Source: CBDBES01 sp965204465 (GTDB lineage: Bacteria; Spirochaetota; Leptospiria; Turneriellales; CBDBES01). From it: a stretch of 64,000 nucleotides of DNA. Position 1 is the stretch's first letter, and each line of letters opens with the position of its first letter. The notes below the pieces were generated by a model, which was not told where the DNA came from, did not search any database, and saw only the letters and a list, made by a program, of their open reading frames with translations. Below, one piece after another: positions 17,749 to 27,313 of the stretch. A program made the position numbers and the translations under genes. The DNA is taken from contig CBDBES010000002.1 of the NCBI GenBank assembly GCA_965204465.1, forward strand, positions 1,116,001 to 1,180,000, read 5' to 3'.

Positions 17749-19110
17749 TTAAGCACCATGGGAGAGCATTGCCTGGGATACTTTCAAAAAGCCAGATATA
17801 TTTGCTCCATCCACATAATCTATCCTGTCGCCATTGGTCCCATGGGTAATACATTGCTGGTGAATGTCATGCATGATATCTCTGAGACGAGTATCTATTT
17901 CTTCGCGTGTCCAGGAAAGACGAAGAGCATTTTGACTCATTTCTAATCCAGAAACAGCCACACCTCCTGCATTGGCGGCCTTTGCCGGCGCAAATAATAA
18001 TTTGCTCCTGAAAAAATGCATTGCTTCTTCATTGGATGGCATATTAGCCCCTTCCGATACAACAATACAGCCATTAGAAACAAGATTTTTAGCATCTTGC
18101 AGGTTAATTTCATTTTGAGTGGCGCATGGGAAGGCAGCCTGGCAGGGAATGGCCCAAGGTCTTTTACCTGGGTAGAATTTAGCCTTTTTATATTTTTTAG
18201 TATATTCACTGATCCTGCCTCTCTTTTCATTTTTCAATTCCATGATGAATTTCAGTTTATTCAGATCAATACCATCGGAATCATAAATAAATCCATCTGA
18301 ATCTGACATTGTGAGCACAGTTCCACCAATTTCAATGATTTTTTCAGCGCAATGCTGCGCTACATTACCGGATCCAGAAACCGTACATTTCTTACCTTTG
18401 AGTGTTTGCCCATGATGATGGTTGAGCATCTCCTCGGCGAAGTAAACCACTCCAAAACCAGTTGCCTCTTTACGAATTAAACTACCTCCAAATTCTAATC
18501 CTTTGCCAGTAATCGTACCACTGGTAAAATGGCCCGTAATATTTTTATATTGCCCGAACAAATAACCAATTTCGCGTCCACCAACACCTATGTCCCCTGC
18601 AGGTACGTCCAGGTTTGGCCCAATATAAGGAGCCAATTGTAGCATAAAAGCCTTGCAGAATCTCAAAATTTCACGATCGCTCTTACCACGTGGATTAAAA
18701 TCGGCACCACCCTTAGCGGACCCAAGCGGCAAGGTAGTGAGCGCATTCTTAAAAGTCTGTTCAAATGCAAGAAATTTAAGAATACTTAAATTCACAGAAG
18801 GATGAAACCGCAATCCTCCTTTATAAGGACCAATTGCATTATTAAATTGAACTCTGTAACCACGATTTACTCTCATATGACCAGAATCATCTTCCCAGAC
18901 CACTCTGAACTCAATAGTACGATCTGGCTCGGTCATTCTCTCTAATATTAATGATTCAGAAAATATCGGATTTTTTTGAATAAATGGGATCACACTTTCT
19001 GCGACCTCATGTACTGCCTGGTGAAATTCAGATTCCCCTGGATTACGACGTATAAAGCCAGTAAGAAAATGCTGTAAATTGGTACTATCGTATAGTCTTT
19101 TTTTTGCCAT
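17749..19110 (-). CDS. gdhA: Glutamate dehydrogenase (NADP-type)
   Basis: Catalyses 2-oxoglutarate + ammonium + NADPH to glutamate. The conserved catalytic lysine segment is LPLGSAKGGADFNPRGKSD, followed by PAGDIGVGGREIGYLFGQYK and the Rossmann motif SGSGNVAQHCAEK. FHQAVHEVAESV near the N-terminus is the usual family opening. I chose the start at 19110 (MAKKRLYDST), giving 453 residues, near the hexameric class norm of about 450; an upstream ATG at 19152 would add 14 residues. Neither start has a clear Shine-Dalgarno sequence. The gene is monocistronic or the head of a transcript into the GAF/sigma-54 gene 48 nt downstream. Confidence 0.93.
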   Translation of the reverse strand: MAKKRLYDSTNLQHFLTGFIRRNPGESEFHQAVHEVAESVIPFIQKNPIFSESLILERMTEPDRTIEFRVVWEDDSGHMRVNRGYRVQFNNAIGPYKGGLRFHPSVNLSILKFLAFEQTFKNALTTLPLGSAKGGADFNPRGKSDREILRFCKAFMLQLAPYIGPNLDVPAGDIGVGGREIGYLFGQYKNITGHFTSGTITGKGLEFGGSLIRKEATGFGVVYFAEEMLNHHHGQTLKGKKCTVSGSGNVAQHCAEKIIEIGGTVLTMSDSDGFIYDSDGIDLNKLKFIMELKNEKRGRISEYTKKYKKAKFYPGKRPWAIPCQAAFPCATQNEINLQDAKNLVSNGCIVVSEGANMPSNEEAMHFFRSKLLFAPAKAANAGGVAVSGLEMSQNALRLSWTREEIDTRLRDIMHDIHQQCITHGTNGDRIDYVDGANISGFLKVSQAMLSHGA

Positions 19111-19206
19111 AATGAAAAATTTACTTTTTATTACTCTTTTGAGAGTATGCAATTAATTTATTTATTCACTTGTAAAGTATAAAAAATCTATACGATCCTT
19201 TGAGCC

Positions 19207-19245
19207 TGTGTACAAAGTACAGCCTAACGGCATTGGTTATTGTAA
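19207..19245. repeat. 39-bp dispersed repeat, copy 1
   Basis: The 39 bp here (beginning tgtgtacaaagtacagcct and ending attggttattgtaa) recur exactly in inverted orientation at 57138-57176, beside the IS481 elements. A shorter piece, attggttattgtaa, recurs at about 41105-41118. It looks like the outer end of a mobile element or MITE and lies in the intergenic space before the lipoprotein gene at 19329. Confidence 0.6.
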
Positions 19246-19328
19246 CTTTCAGGCAATTTTTTACTTGACATGTGTTATTAGATCAAGCATATGGATTCAA
19301 GTATATTTTGTTCTTTAAGGAGGAATTT

Positions 19329-21623
19329 ATGAAACTTATCTTTACAACTTATCTTTACAAAAGGAACAATATTTCTGTTCACAAGTCTTTTATTTTTATC
19401 TCATTGTAAGAGTGATCCGGTTCCAGGCCAAATGAATGGCAACGAGAGTGGAGAAACTCCAGGCATCACTTATGCACAACCAGATAACTCACCATTGCCT
19501 GATACGATCACACTTGCGGAAGACGATGCAAATGTTGAGTATGAATACACGATTTCTTTGAACACCCAGCCTTCTGATGATGTAATGATCCAGATCAGCC
19601 TGCCTGCCAATTCCCCTGATAATTTACAATTGAGCTCTGGTGGTGATACTGCTGACATGGCAAATGAATCGATCACCCTCACTTTTACCAACACTGATTG
19701 GGATACCCCCCAAACGGTAACACTAACTCTTGCAGATGATAATCTAGCCTTAGGGAATGTGGATGTTACCATTGATCATGCCTCTGGCAGTAGTGATTCT
19801 GATTATAATTCTATTCCCGTTTATAATCTAATTGTTACCACCGAAGACAATGAAATGCCCACGGCAACGATACCAGCAACGTTGACTATCGGCGAAGGAG
19901 ATAGTACAGAAATAAGTGTATCCATTAGCCATGAGCCAGCACAAAATGTAGAGATAACATTAACGAAGAATTCAGACGAGGCAAGCATATCACCTGATAT
20001 TCTTACATTCACACCAGGCAATTGGAATGTTCCCAAGATGGCCAACGTTACCATAATAAACAACACAGTTTATTCTGGAGACAGAGATTTACTGGTATCA
20101 TATTCTGCAGTCGTATCCAATACGAATAATCCGTATCATGGGATTCTTATATCCGACACAACGATAACGATCATAGAAGACGAAACTACATGTATCCAGC
20201 CAGGTGCTGGTGCCGAAACTGATTTTACCCCCAACATTACAGGAGAAAATTATGGTGCTGGAACAGAATTAAATCCATATATTATATGCAACGCAAATCA
20301 ATTGCAGGCAATGAGAGATGATCTAGATGCCTTCTATGAATTAGGCCAAAATATAGATGCTTCTTCTATTACTGCTGAATACACTTGCCCCACAGGCACT
20401 ACGGGTACATGCACAGGATTCCAACCCATCGGAAATTGCGGTGCAGATGGTATGTGCGGAGACAATCCAAGTACCCCAGAAGATGAATCCCTAGATGACA
20501 TAGGTTTCACAGGCACTTTAGACGGAAAAGGATTTACCATAAGCGATCTTACGATCAATATCAATCTTACCTCTGGTGAATCTTATGCAGGCCTTTTCGG
20601 GTATACATTATCGGCCGCAAATATCATTAATATTGGCTTGTTGAATGTGGATATTTCTTCTTCTTCTGCTTCTGGTAATTCTTATGCAGGCGGCCTGGTA
20701 GGCCTGAATGATAGTGGTATAACCAATTCCTACTCTACAGGGAATATTTCTTTTTTTTCTTCTATTGATTTTTCTTTTGCAGGCGGCCTGGTAGGCGTGA
20801 ATGATAGTGGTATAACCAATTCCTACTCTACAGGGCATGTTTCTTCTTCGTCTTCTGTAGGCGGCCTGGTAGGCTTGAATAGTAGTAGTAGTATAACCAA
20901 TTCCTATTATGATCAAGATACTTCAAGCCCGGATAATGCAATAGGCAATAATGCAGTTACTATTACTTGTGTAGGCGGTTTATCAACTCCTGAATTAATC
21001 TCTCCCACAGAACCTTTTACACCTCCTACTACTGAACCATGCGAGGATGATCCAGAGACGACAATGGTAGAAGAGCCTTTGAAGCCTTTCTTCAATTGGC
21101 AAACTCTTTTCGACATTGATAATGCAGATATGGATAATGACCCTACCACTGGAACCGATCAATTTTCTGTTCGCTATGACAGTGATAATGACGGTAGTGT
21201 TATCTATACGGATGCATTCTTATGGAATTTTGGTTCTAATACAGAATATCCCTTCATAGCCTCTATCCCCCAAACGGCGGATGAGCAGGCGGTAACAATG
21301 GCATCTGGTTTTTTAAGTTTTTCAAGCACTACCCTTGGAGTACCTCTTCTACTACAGACTTCGTATTTTTCTATGATATAGACGATGCTGCCATGAGTAT
21401 TACTATTTCTGGTACGGGAGTTCAGGGTACTGCTGCAGGTAATTATGCAATAGAAGATGCGGGCGGTAATGCTTTGACTGCACCCACAGTAACCAATGCA
21501 GGTGTGATCAATGGAGTAGGCCCACTCTCGGCAGGTGCTGAATTTTATTTAAAGGTTACCTTTACCAAGGGTGCCTCGCCTGATACGGCTAGTTATACCC
21601 GTAGGTATAGGTTTAAAAAGTAA
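19329..21623 (+). pseudogene. GLUG-repeat lipoprotein, disrupted at both ends
   Basis: An exported lipoprotein gene related to those at 48395 and 51664. A good ribosome-binding site (aaggagg, 19317-19323) precedes ATG 19329. A 13-bp tandem duplication (acttatctttaca twice, 19334-19359) then shifts the frame before the signal peptide GTIFLFTSLLFLSHC; with one copy removed, the frame runs into the long open region. That region holds two Calx-beta-like units (TITLAEDDANVEYEYTISL...) and GLUG motifs (YAGGLVGLNDSGITNSYSTG). Near 21343-21350 a single missing base shifts the frame again, so the conserved tail ending SYTRRYRFKK is read separately (21393-21623). A long ORF without an export signal starts at 19432. 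Likely a pseudogene, or switchable by loss of the duplication. Confidence 0.75.
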
Positions 21624-21880
21624 TTTACTTTCTTTCTTTTTTTTTATGGAAAAACCTGTGCCCGTAGGGTGAAAAGAAAGAAACAAAGATAAAAAAAACC
21701 CGCGCGCTGTGACTTCCATGTCACAGGACGCTCCGTTTCGCAGGGATCCATGCCTGCATGGAAGTTAGGCTGGGCGGGTTACATCCTGTAACCTACAAAA
21801 CACGGATGTTTTTCACTAAGTTTCCGTTCGTGAAACTTAGTGAAAAACATCCATGTTTTGCACCCAAACCGATCGTCTCT
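21624..21880. repeat. Lipoprotein-tail repeat block A with palindromes
   Basis: Starts at the lipoprotein stop codon with about 60 bp (tttatggaaaa ... cctgtgcccgtagggtgaaaagaaagaaa) that recur after the stops of the genes at 48395 and 51664 in the same orientation relative to the gene. Then come several palindromes: ctgtgac / gtcacag (21709-21728), ggttaca-tcc-tgtaacc (21777-21793), and a hairpin with 29-bp arms and one mismatch (21796-21824 with 21832-21860, loop 7 nt). The last contains the cacggatg and catccatg cores. No gene is visible. The hairpin could end transcription but lacks a T run. Confidence 0.7.
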
Positions 21881-21941
21881 CCCACAAGTAAGCTAGAAGA
21901 AGACAATAAGGGAAAAAAGATCATACAGATCCGTAGGGATT

Positions 21942-22187
21942 TTAGGTAGAATTGTACCATTTTAAAATGAGTACTAAATATTTGCTTTCTGGATATTTAT
22001 TTTTAAAGATATTCACTAAATAATTTATATCTGGATTTTTTTTTCTTGAATGATTCTTTAGATAATAGACTGAAATCAATTGCATCAATGCTTTTTGCTG
22101 TATCTCCGTAATTTTATTTAAATTTCTCTTAGCACGGTGAGATGTTATTTTTTTTAATACAGTAATGGCTTCTTCTAATCTGTTCAT
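21942..22187 (-). CDS. Hypothetical 81-residue protein, possibly a truncated helical-repeat protein
   Basis: A small ORF with a helix-rich sequence (LEEAITVLKKI, EIQQKALMQLISVYYL, FKNKYPESKYLVLILKW) resembling the end of a TPR-type protein. It begins right where the IS110 remnant starts (about 22190), so the 5' part may have been cut off by that insertion. No recognisable ribosome-binding site. It could be a chance ORF; I give it modest weight because of its coherent helical repeats. Confidence 0.35.
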   Translation of the reverse strand: MNRLEEAITVLKKITSHRAKRNLNKITEIQQKALMQLISVYYLKNHSRKKNPDINYLVNIFKNKYPESKYLVLILKWYNST

Positions 22188-22189
22188 TT

Positions 22190-22905
22190 CAATTTGTAAA
22201 ATGTATAAAGCCTTTTGTTGCAGAAGTGATCGTGGCAGATACTCACAAGCTAAAATTGATTTCTAACACAAATAAGAAAACAGATAAGATTGACGCAGAA
22301 AAAATAGCCGCTGTTTTAAAAATGCAGATGATCAGCGGGGAAGAATTGGTTAATAAGGTGTACATACCCAATGATGATATGCAGGCTCTTAGAGAATTAT
22401 TCAAATCCTATAATTTTTTAATAAGTACAATTGTATCAATGAAGAACAGAATACATTCTTTGTTAAAAGAATATATGTATGTTTTTCCAGGATCAGAGCT
22501 GACCAGAAAGATGCGTTCAGAGATTTTGGCCTTAGACCTAAGTGATTCTTTGTTTCTTCTTTAAGGAGTGTGCCTGCTGTTGAAAGCTCTAATGAGATCA
22601 CCAAAATTAAAAAAACGAATAAGTTTTAAGGAAATTGGCTATGGGGTTTATTACACAGTCTGTTGCGCATATCAGAAAAGCAAATCCTGGACTTAATAAG
22701 TGGTATACTAAAAAAACACAAAAGGGTAGCAAAGGCAAAATAAGAATGGGTGCGTGTAGAAGATTTATAGCTCAAATATTTTGTATGCTCGCAAAGAAAG
22801 AATATCATTATTTTAGAGATGAAAAGAATCATGTTAGCAAAATACATGAATATAATTATTTCTTAAAAAAACATGGTATTACTGTGGGAGTCGAGGTAGC
22901 TTAAA
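22190..22905 (+). mobile_element. Degenerate IS110-family element
   Basis: Two pieces of an IS110-type (DEDD) transposase remain. The first, 22226-22564, has TDKIDAEKIAAVL and ALRELFKSYNFLISTIVSMKNR from the N-terminal DEDD domain. The second, 22635-22904, has GKIRMGACRRFIAQIFCMLAKKEYHYFRD from the C-terminal transposase-20 domain. The middle of the protein, including the HhH region and the start codon region, is missing or scrambled by stops and frame changes. No target duplication is expected for this family. It is a dead copy. Confidence 0.75.
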
Positions 22906-23002
22906 AGAAAAATAAAGCAAGAAGAAGAGGAGGTAACAAAGTTGACACTATCATAGACGCCCAGCCGCTTGTGCAGATGAAGTCTGTGAAATTCCATGCA
23001 AA

Positions 23003-23020
23003 CAAAACATCCATGTTTTG
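23003..23020. repeat. Isolated catccatg palindrome
   Basis: A perfect palindromic hairpin, caaaaca-tcca-tgttttg, lies just downstream of the stop codon of the large GLUG lipoprotein gene (23032). The same core occurs in repeat blocks A and B. It is therefore another gene-3'-end copy of the family. Confidence 0.6.
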
Positions 23021-23031
23021 CAAATTTCCGT

Positions 23032-26000
23032 TTAGAAAGGAGATACAGGAAGGTTTTCTAGCAGAGGAAGTGATCTACCGGTAAACTCCCAAATATCATC
23101 ACTCCAACCAGTATATGTTGTGGCATCTCTACAATGATCACCAGGGGAAACAGGACATTCCAGTTGATTTCTACGGCGCACTCTTATGTGCTGTATTCCT
23201 TCCGATGAACTGGACGACCATTCATAATAATAGTTCTCTGGATGATCTACAAAAGTAAAATAAGACCATATATCTTTCATGATGGATAAAGGGAGAATAG
23301 ATGTCTTATCAGTGCCAACCCAAAAAAATCCCACTTGGGAAATAAAATTTCTTAAACCATAAAGATTATGAAAACCTTCTACCACAGAATGTATAGAACC
23401 ATCCAGTCGAAAATAAGAACCAGTTATACTATTTGTAAAAAAATTGAGAGGAGCCACAGACTTTCTTGCCAAGAAGGTAATCGAAACATCTGCATATGAA
23501 TTTTCTACTCCTATTTTAAAACGGGAAGCTACTAAATAGCGGGCAAGTATTCTCTGCCAACTAGAAAAATGGTCTTCACCAGATGCCATTGAGTCTGAAA
23601 AACCAAAGAAAATATGTATGAATATGCTTGCCACACTTGGGATCGACTCTTTATCAGGATCATCATAATGCATTCGTATAGAACTACTTGTATAGCAATT
23701 TACCACATAAGAAGCTTCTACCATTGCGATGAATCCAGCTAAAATTGCATGGCCTTCTACATTCCCTGTAGAGTAACTCTCTGCAATAACCGCTCCCCCT
23801 CTTAGAACAGCCCCTATCAATCCACCTACAGTAAGGCCTCCATAGACATTTGCCTCTGAATAGCTTTGGTATACCTTTGCCTTTTGAAAAACGTCTGCCC
23901 CAGCCAGCAATGAACCTAAGTTTTCATTTGTTCCTATCGTGCCGATCAGACCACCAGCCATATCCCCATCAATGGTAACGGTAGAAACCCCTATGACACT
24001 TTGTTCACTCATGATCACATTTCCCTTACTTGAACTTTGGATAACAAAACCAGTTCCCATCCAACCAACCAAACCTCCACACATCCTATGAAATTCCTTT
24101 TGTTCATCCTTTCTAACACAATTTACCAATACATTTACATGGCTGTTTTTGACCTCCGCAACACGAAAAGGAACGTTTATTGCTGGATTAGGCAATATTC
24201 TTCCTGGATAGTCATATAGGATAGAGCGCTGAACCACAAAGAAATGAGAAGTTTGGAAACCTATCAATCCCCCTGTTTCTCCTGCGCCTTGTACCCTGCC
24301 TGTAGCAGTAACAGAGTCCACCAGGGAACGTACCATATGCCCGGCTAAAATACCTACCCTGTATTTACCGTTCACAATGGCATTTTCAATATATAAATTT
24401 TTAATTTCAGCCCCCAACAATTGAGCGAAGAGCCCTATTTGTCTCCCCTCAGGACGATTGATATATAAATTTCGGATTTTATACCCCTTGGCATCTAAAA
24501 ATCCAGCAAAATATTTAATCGGTTCAAAACCTTTCCCTGCTTTATAGCTGGCAAGACGAGTAGCAGAAGCGTCTATGTCGCAGGCCAATTCCAAATAACT
24601 GGTGACATTCTCTCTTAAATATTGATCAAATTGGGTAAAATTATAAATTTTATATGGATTGGCCCTGGACCCATCACCCGTAACATCATTCGTACAAGTA
24701 GAAATACTATTCATTGTAATAGACGGAATTAGATCAGGGATAGTGATTTCATTTCCCTTTCTGAGAGGTAAATGTTCCATCGTAGGTTCAAATCCTTCTA
24801 TAGATCCATCTGAATTTCGTGTACTGGCAGCAATGGAATCCGAAATATATCTTCTACTTGATCTATTAGCGATTCCTATTGGATTATTTTCACTATCATA
24901 TACAGCATACGTATGCATGATTGTTGTATCATCTGCTTCATTTTTTTCATTATTATTTGGAGGAGGTACATAAGGTCTGAGTCTGGGTACTTCACCATCC
25001 TCTGTAAGAGGTAATTCCACATTTTCTAAAATTTTGTATGCATCGGCTGGGCTTTGTATAACTTCATTTGGGTATGCTTCTTCTGCAATTTCGCTTTCTG
25101 GGATCTCTAATGCTCTTTCTACTGTGTTTAATTCAACTTTACGGGTGATTTTCTTATATTCTTCTTCTAGTATTTCCGCTCTTTCTTCTTCATCTTCAGG
25201 GATTATCTTCTCTCCGGAAGGAGTTACTATTTTCACCGGTGGAACACCACCTGAGGATGAGCTACCCCCTGAACTGGCACCACCTGAGGATGAACTACCG
25301 CCTGAGCTGGAGCCACCAGAGGATGAACTACCACTAGAACTGGAGCCACCTGAGGATGAACTACCGCCTGAGCTGGAGCCACCAGAGGATGAACTACCAC
25401 TAGAACTGGAGCCACCTGAGGATGAACTACCGCCTGAGCTGGAGCCACCAGAGGACGAACTACCACCACCTGAGCTGGAGCCACCAGAGGACGAACTACC
25501 GCCTGAGCTGGAGCCACCAGAGGATGAACTACCGCCTGAGCTGGAGCCACCAGAGGATGAACTACCACCTGAGCTGGAGCCACCAGAGGACGAACTACCG
25601 CCTGAGCTGGAGCCACCAGAGGATGAACTACCGCCTGAACTGGAGCCACCAGAGGATGAACTACCGCCTGAGCTGGAGCCACCAGAGGATGAACTACCGC
25701 CTGAACTGGAGCCACCAGAGGATGAACTACCGCCTGAGCTGGAGCCACCAGAGGACGAACTACCACCACCACCTGAGCTGGAGCCACCAGAGGACGAACT
25801 ACCGCCTGAGCTGGAGCCACCAGAGGATGAACTACCACTAGAACTGGCACCACCAGAGGACGAACCACCACCTGAGCTGGCACCACCAGAAGGTTTTTTA
25901 CGGTCAGTCATCTCTTTTAAACGGCGCAGTAACATTTTAAGCGCGTTTTTGCATCCAGGCTTCTGGATGTTAGCTTTATTCTTGATACAATCTATGATAG

Positions 26001-26271
26001 TGTTTTTCTCTCTTTCGTTAAGTCTATTTCCAAGATCAGAAATTCCTTTTAAAACACTTTTTTCATGTTCTTCTCTAACGGAAGGAGAATCATCTAAGGT
26101 TAAATCTTCTATTAATTGTAAATCTATGTCATTAATGGCAGAATCAATCAAAATATCATTTGGAGCCACTTTATTACCATTTTTTTTAGAATTTTTAGTG
26201 CAATTGCTTAATAACAATGCTGGCAATAATATGATGAATAAAAATCTTCTACTTTGTTTTAAAATATTCAA
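23032..26271 (-). CDS. Large GLUG lipoprotein with Ser/Gly tandem-repeat linker
   Basis: A 1079-residue predicted lipoprotein. The signal peptide FLFIILLPALLLSNC has a lipobox cysteine at about residue 24. Residues about 130-345 are a low-complexity linker of 11-residue units (GGSSSGGSSSS), encoded by a 33-bp DNA repeat. After the linker come an acidic region, a Cys-containing segment STCTNDVTGDGSRANPYKI and a long beta-helix-like domain with GLUG motifs (VGGLIGAVLRGGAVIAESYS, AGGLIGTIGT, CGGLVGWMG). The GLUG domain suggests a surface or periplasmic adhesin- or carbohydrate-binding-like protein; the function is unknown. Unlike its shorter paralogues, the gene is intact. The linker length is likely to vary between strains. 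Confidence 0.82.
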   Translation of the reverse strand: MNILKQSRRFLFIILLPALLLSNCTKNSKKNGNKVAPNDILIDSAINDIDLQLIEDLTLDDSPSVREEHEKSVLKGISDLGNRLNEREKNTIIDCIKNKANIQKPGCKNALKMLLRRLKEMTDRKKPSGGASSGGGSSSGGASSSGSSSSGGSSSGGSSSSGGSSSGGGGSSSSGGSSSGGSSSSGGSSSGGSSSSGGSSSGGSSSSGGSSSGGSSSSGGSSSGGSSSSGGSSSGGSSSSGGSSSGGSSSSGGSSSGGSSSSGGSSSGGGSSSSGGSSSGGSSSSGGSSSSGSSSSGGSSSGGSSSSGGSSSSGSSSSGGSSSGGSSSSGGASSGGSSSSGGVPPVKIVTPSGEKIIPEDEEERAEILEEEYKKITRKVELNTVERALEIPESEIAEEAYPNEVIQSPADAYKILENVELPLTEDGEVPRLRPYVPPPNNNEKNEADDTTIMHTYAVYDSENNPIGIANRSSRRYISDSIAASTRNSDGSIEGFEPTMEHLPLRKGNEITIPDLIPSITMNSISTCTNDVTGDGSRANPYKIYNFTQFDQYLRENVTSYLELACDIDASATRLASYKAGKGFEPIKYFAGFLDAKGYKIRNLYINRPEGRQIGLFAQLLGAEIKNLYIENAIVNGKYRVGILAGHMVRSLVDSVTATGRVQGAGETGGLIGFQTSHFFVVQRSILYDYPGRILPNPAINVPFRVAEVKNSHVNVLVNCVRKDEQKEFHRMCGGLVGWMGTGFVIQSSSKGNVIMSEQSVIGVSTVTIDGDMAGGLIGTIGTNENLGSLLAGADVFQKAKVYQSYSEANVYGGLTVGGLIGAVLRGGAVIAESYSTGNVEGHAILAGFIAMVEASYVVNCYTSSSIRMHYDDPDKESIPSVASIFIHIFFGFSDSMASGEDHFSSWQRILARYLVASRFKIGVENSYADVSITFLARKSVAPLNFFTNSITGSYFRLDGSIHSVVEGFHNLYGLRNFISQVGFFWVGTDKTSILPLSIMKDIWSYFTFVDHPENYYYEWSSSSSEGIQHIRVRRRNQLECPVSPGDHCRDATTYTGWSDDIWEFTGRSLPLLENLPVSPF
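25240..25890. repeat. 33-bp tandem repeat inside the lipoprotein gene
   Basis: About 20 tandem units of roughly 33 bp (core gagctggagccaccagagg) encode the Ser/Gly linker on the minus strand. Units differ by single substitutions (gatgaa/gacgaa) and by insertion of an extra cca or ccacca triplet, always in frame. The block is open in other frames too, producing long spurious ORFs rich in PPEDELPPELE on the plus strand. The unit is a multiple of three, so expansion and contraction keep the gene in frame. Confidence 0.85.
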
Positions 26272-26415
26272 TATTCCAATTCCTTTTTTTTACTAACTAG
26301 TAATTAGACAAAGAAATATACTTATATCCTACTACTTATAGCCATTTTACCTCTACTTGTCAAGCAAAAAATAAAAAATTAGGCAACTATGTATTTTGTG
26401 ACACCAAAGTAAAAA

Positions 26416-27057
26416 ATGGCTATAAGTAGTAAAGGCATATCAAGTGTAGAGTTATCAAAAGAACTTGGAATACAGCAAAGAACGGCATGGTTTTTATTAC
26501 ATCGAATAAGAGAAACAATAAAGCAAAATCAAGATATATTCAAAGGAACTGTAGAAGTTGACGAAACTTTTGTAGGGGGAAAAGAAAAAAATAAACATGC
26601 TTCTAAGAAAAAAGGATCACTTACTCCCAAAGCTCCTATTATAGGGATCATAGAAAGGGAAACAAAAAGGGTCAAAGCTACCCATGTTCAGGACACAAAA
26701 GCCATGACCTTAAAAGGATATATTTACGATAACGTAGCTTTTGGATCAATGGTTATGACAGACGACAATATGGCATATAGAAAAATTAATCCTTGCTATG
26801 GACATCAAGCAGTATCCCATTCATTAAGGCAATATGTAAATGAAAGTTGCCATACTAGCAATATTGAAAATTTCTGGTCATTATTCAAGCGTGGGTATAT
26901 TGGAGTATATCATTACATGAGCAAAAAGCATTTACAAAGATATGTGAATGAATATGTTTTTAGATATAATAATAGAGATCAAATAGACATTAAAAGTTTG
27001 TTAATCAATGCCAAAGATAAGAGACTAAAGTATAAGGAGTTAATAAGCAATGCCTAA
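26416..27057 (+). CDS. IS1595 (ISXO2-like) transposase, N-terminally truncated
   Basis: A 213-residue DDE-type transposase. It opens at MAISSKGISSVELSKELGIQQRTAWFLLHRI, which in full-length relatives lies about 90 residues in, so the zinc-ribbon DNA-recognition domain is absent. The catalytic core is present: VEVDETFVGGK (first Asp), MTDDNMAYRKI (second Asp), and a histidine/asparagine-rich HTSNIENFWSLFKRG end with the third acidic residue. Probably unable to transpose on its own unless a complete copy exists elsewhere. Confidence 0.85.
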   Translation: MAISSKGISSVELSKELGIQQRTAWFLLHRIRETIKQNQDIFKGTVEVDETFVGGKEKNKHASKKKGSLTPKAPIIGIIERETKRVKATHVQDTKAMTLKGYIYDNVAFGSMVMTDDNMAYRKINPCYGHQAVSHSLRQYVNESCHTSNIENFWSLFKRGYIGVYHYMSKKHLQRYVNEYVFRYNNRDQIDIKSLLINAKDKRLKYKELISNA

Positions 27058-27196
27058 AAAAAACCCTAAATATCATCATAAATTTAAGACTTCAATGCCT
27101 TTAGATAAGTTTTTAAAAGGCGAAATAAAAGTTGCCGATCAAAGAATAAAAAAAACTAGTCCCCCAGTACCCAAAGCAAAAGAAAAAAGTAGCTGA
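27050..27196 (+). CDS. 48-residue accessory ORF of the IS1595 element
   Basis: A very short basic protein (MPKKNPKYHHKFKTSMPLDK...) whose ATG overlaps the transposase stop, with an AAGGAG ribosome-binding site (27035-27040) inside the transposase gene. Translational coupling is therefore likely. I do not know a function. Its conserved position inside the inverted repeats suggests it travels with the element. Confidence 0.55.
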   Translation: MPKKNPKYHHKFKTSMPLDKFLKGEIKVADQRIKKTSPPVPKAKEKSS

Positions 27197-27313
27197 ATTT
27201 TATTTTTTTACTTTGGTGTCACAAAATACATAGTTGCCGAATTTTTCTATTTTATTCTTAATTAAGTATTTACAGGTAGATAAATAAAATATGAATGTAC
27301 GTTAGAGTATATT

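Larger units (their letters stand above)
26382..27238 (+). mobile_element. IS1595-family insertion sequence with 35-bp terminal inverted repeats
   Basis: Perfect 35-bp inverted repeats bound the element: the left begins ggcaactatgtattttgtg (26382) and the right ends with its complement (27238). Inside are an ISXO2-like transposase gene lacking its zinc-ribbon N-terminus and a short downstream ORF. The left transposase region is missing between the repeat and codon ATG 26416, so this is an internally shortened copy. I see no matching 8-bp target duplication at the edges. Confidence 0.85.

Noticed and set aside
25240..25890. Regular repeats considered as a CRISPR array
   Set aside because: Units are contiguous without spacers, lie inside a coding frame and no cas genes are present.
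25034..26296. Long plus-strand ORF rich in PPEDELPPELE through the tandem repeat
   Set aside because: It is an antisense shadow of the 33-bp repeat in the lipoprotein gene. The minus-strand reading has a signal peptide and GLUG domain; the plus-strand one has neither and no ribosome-binding site.
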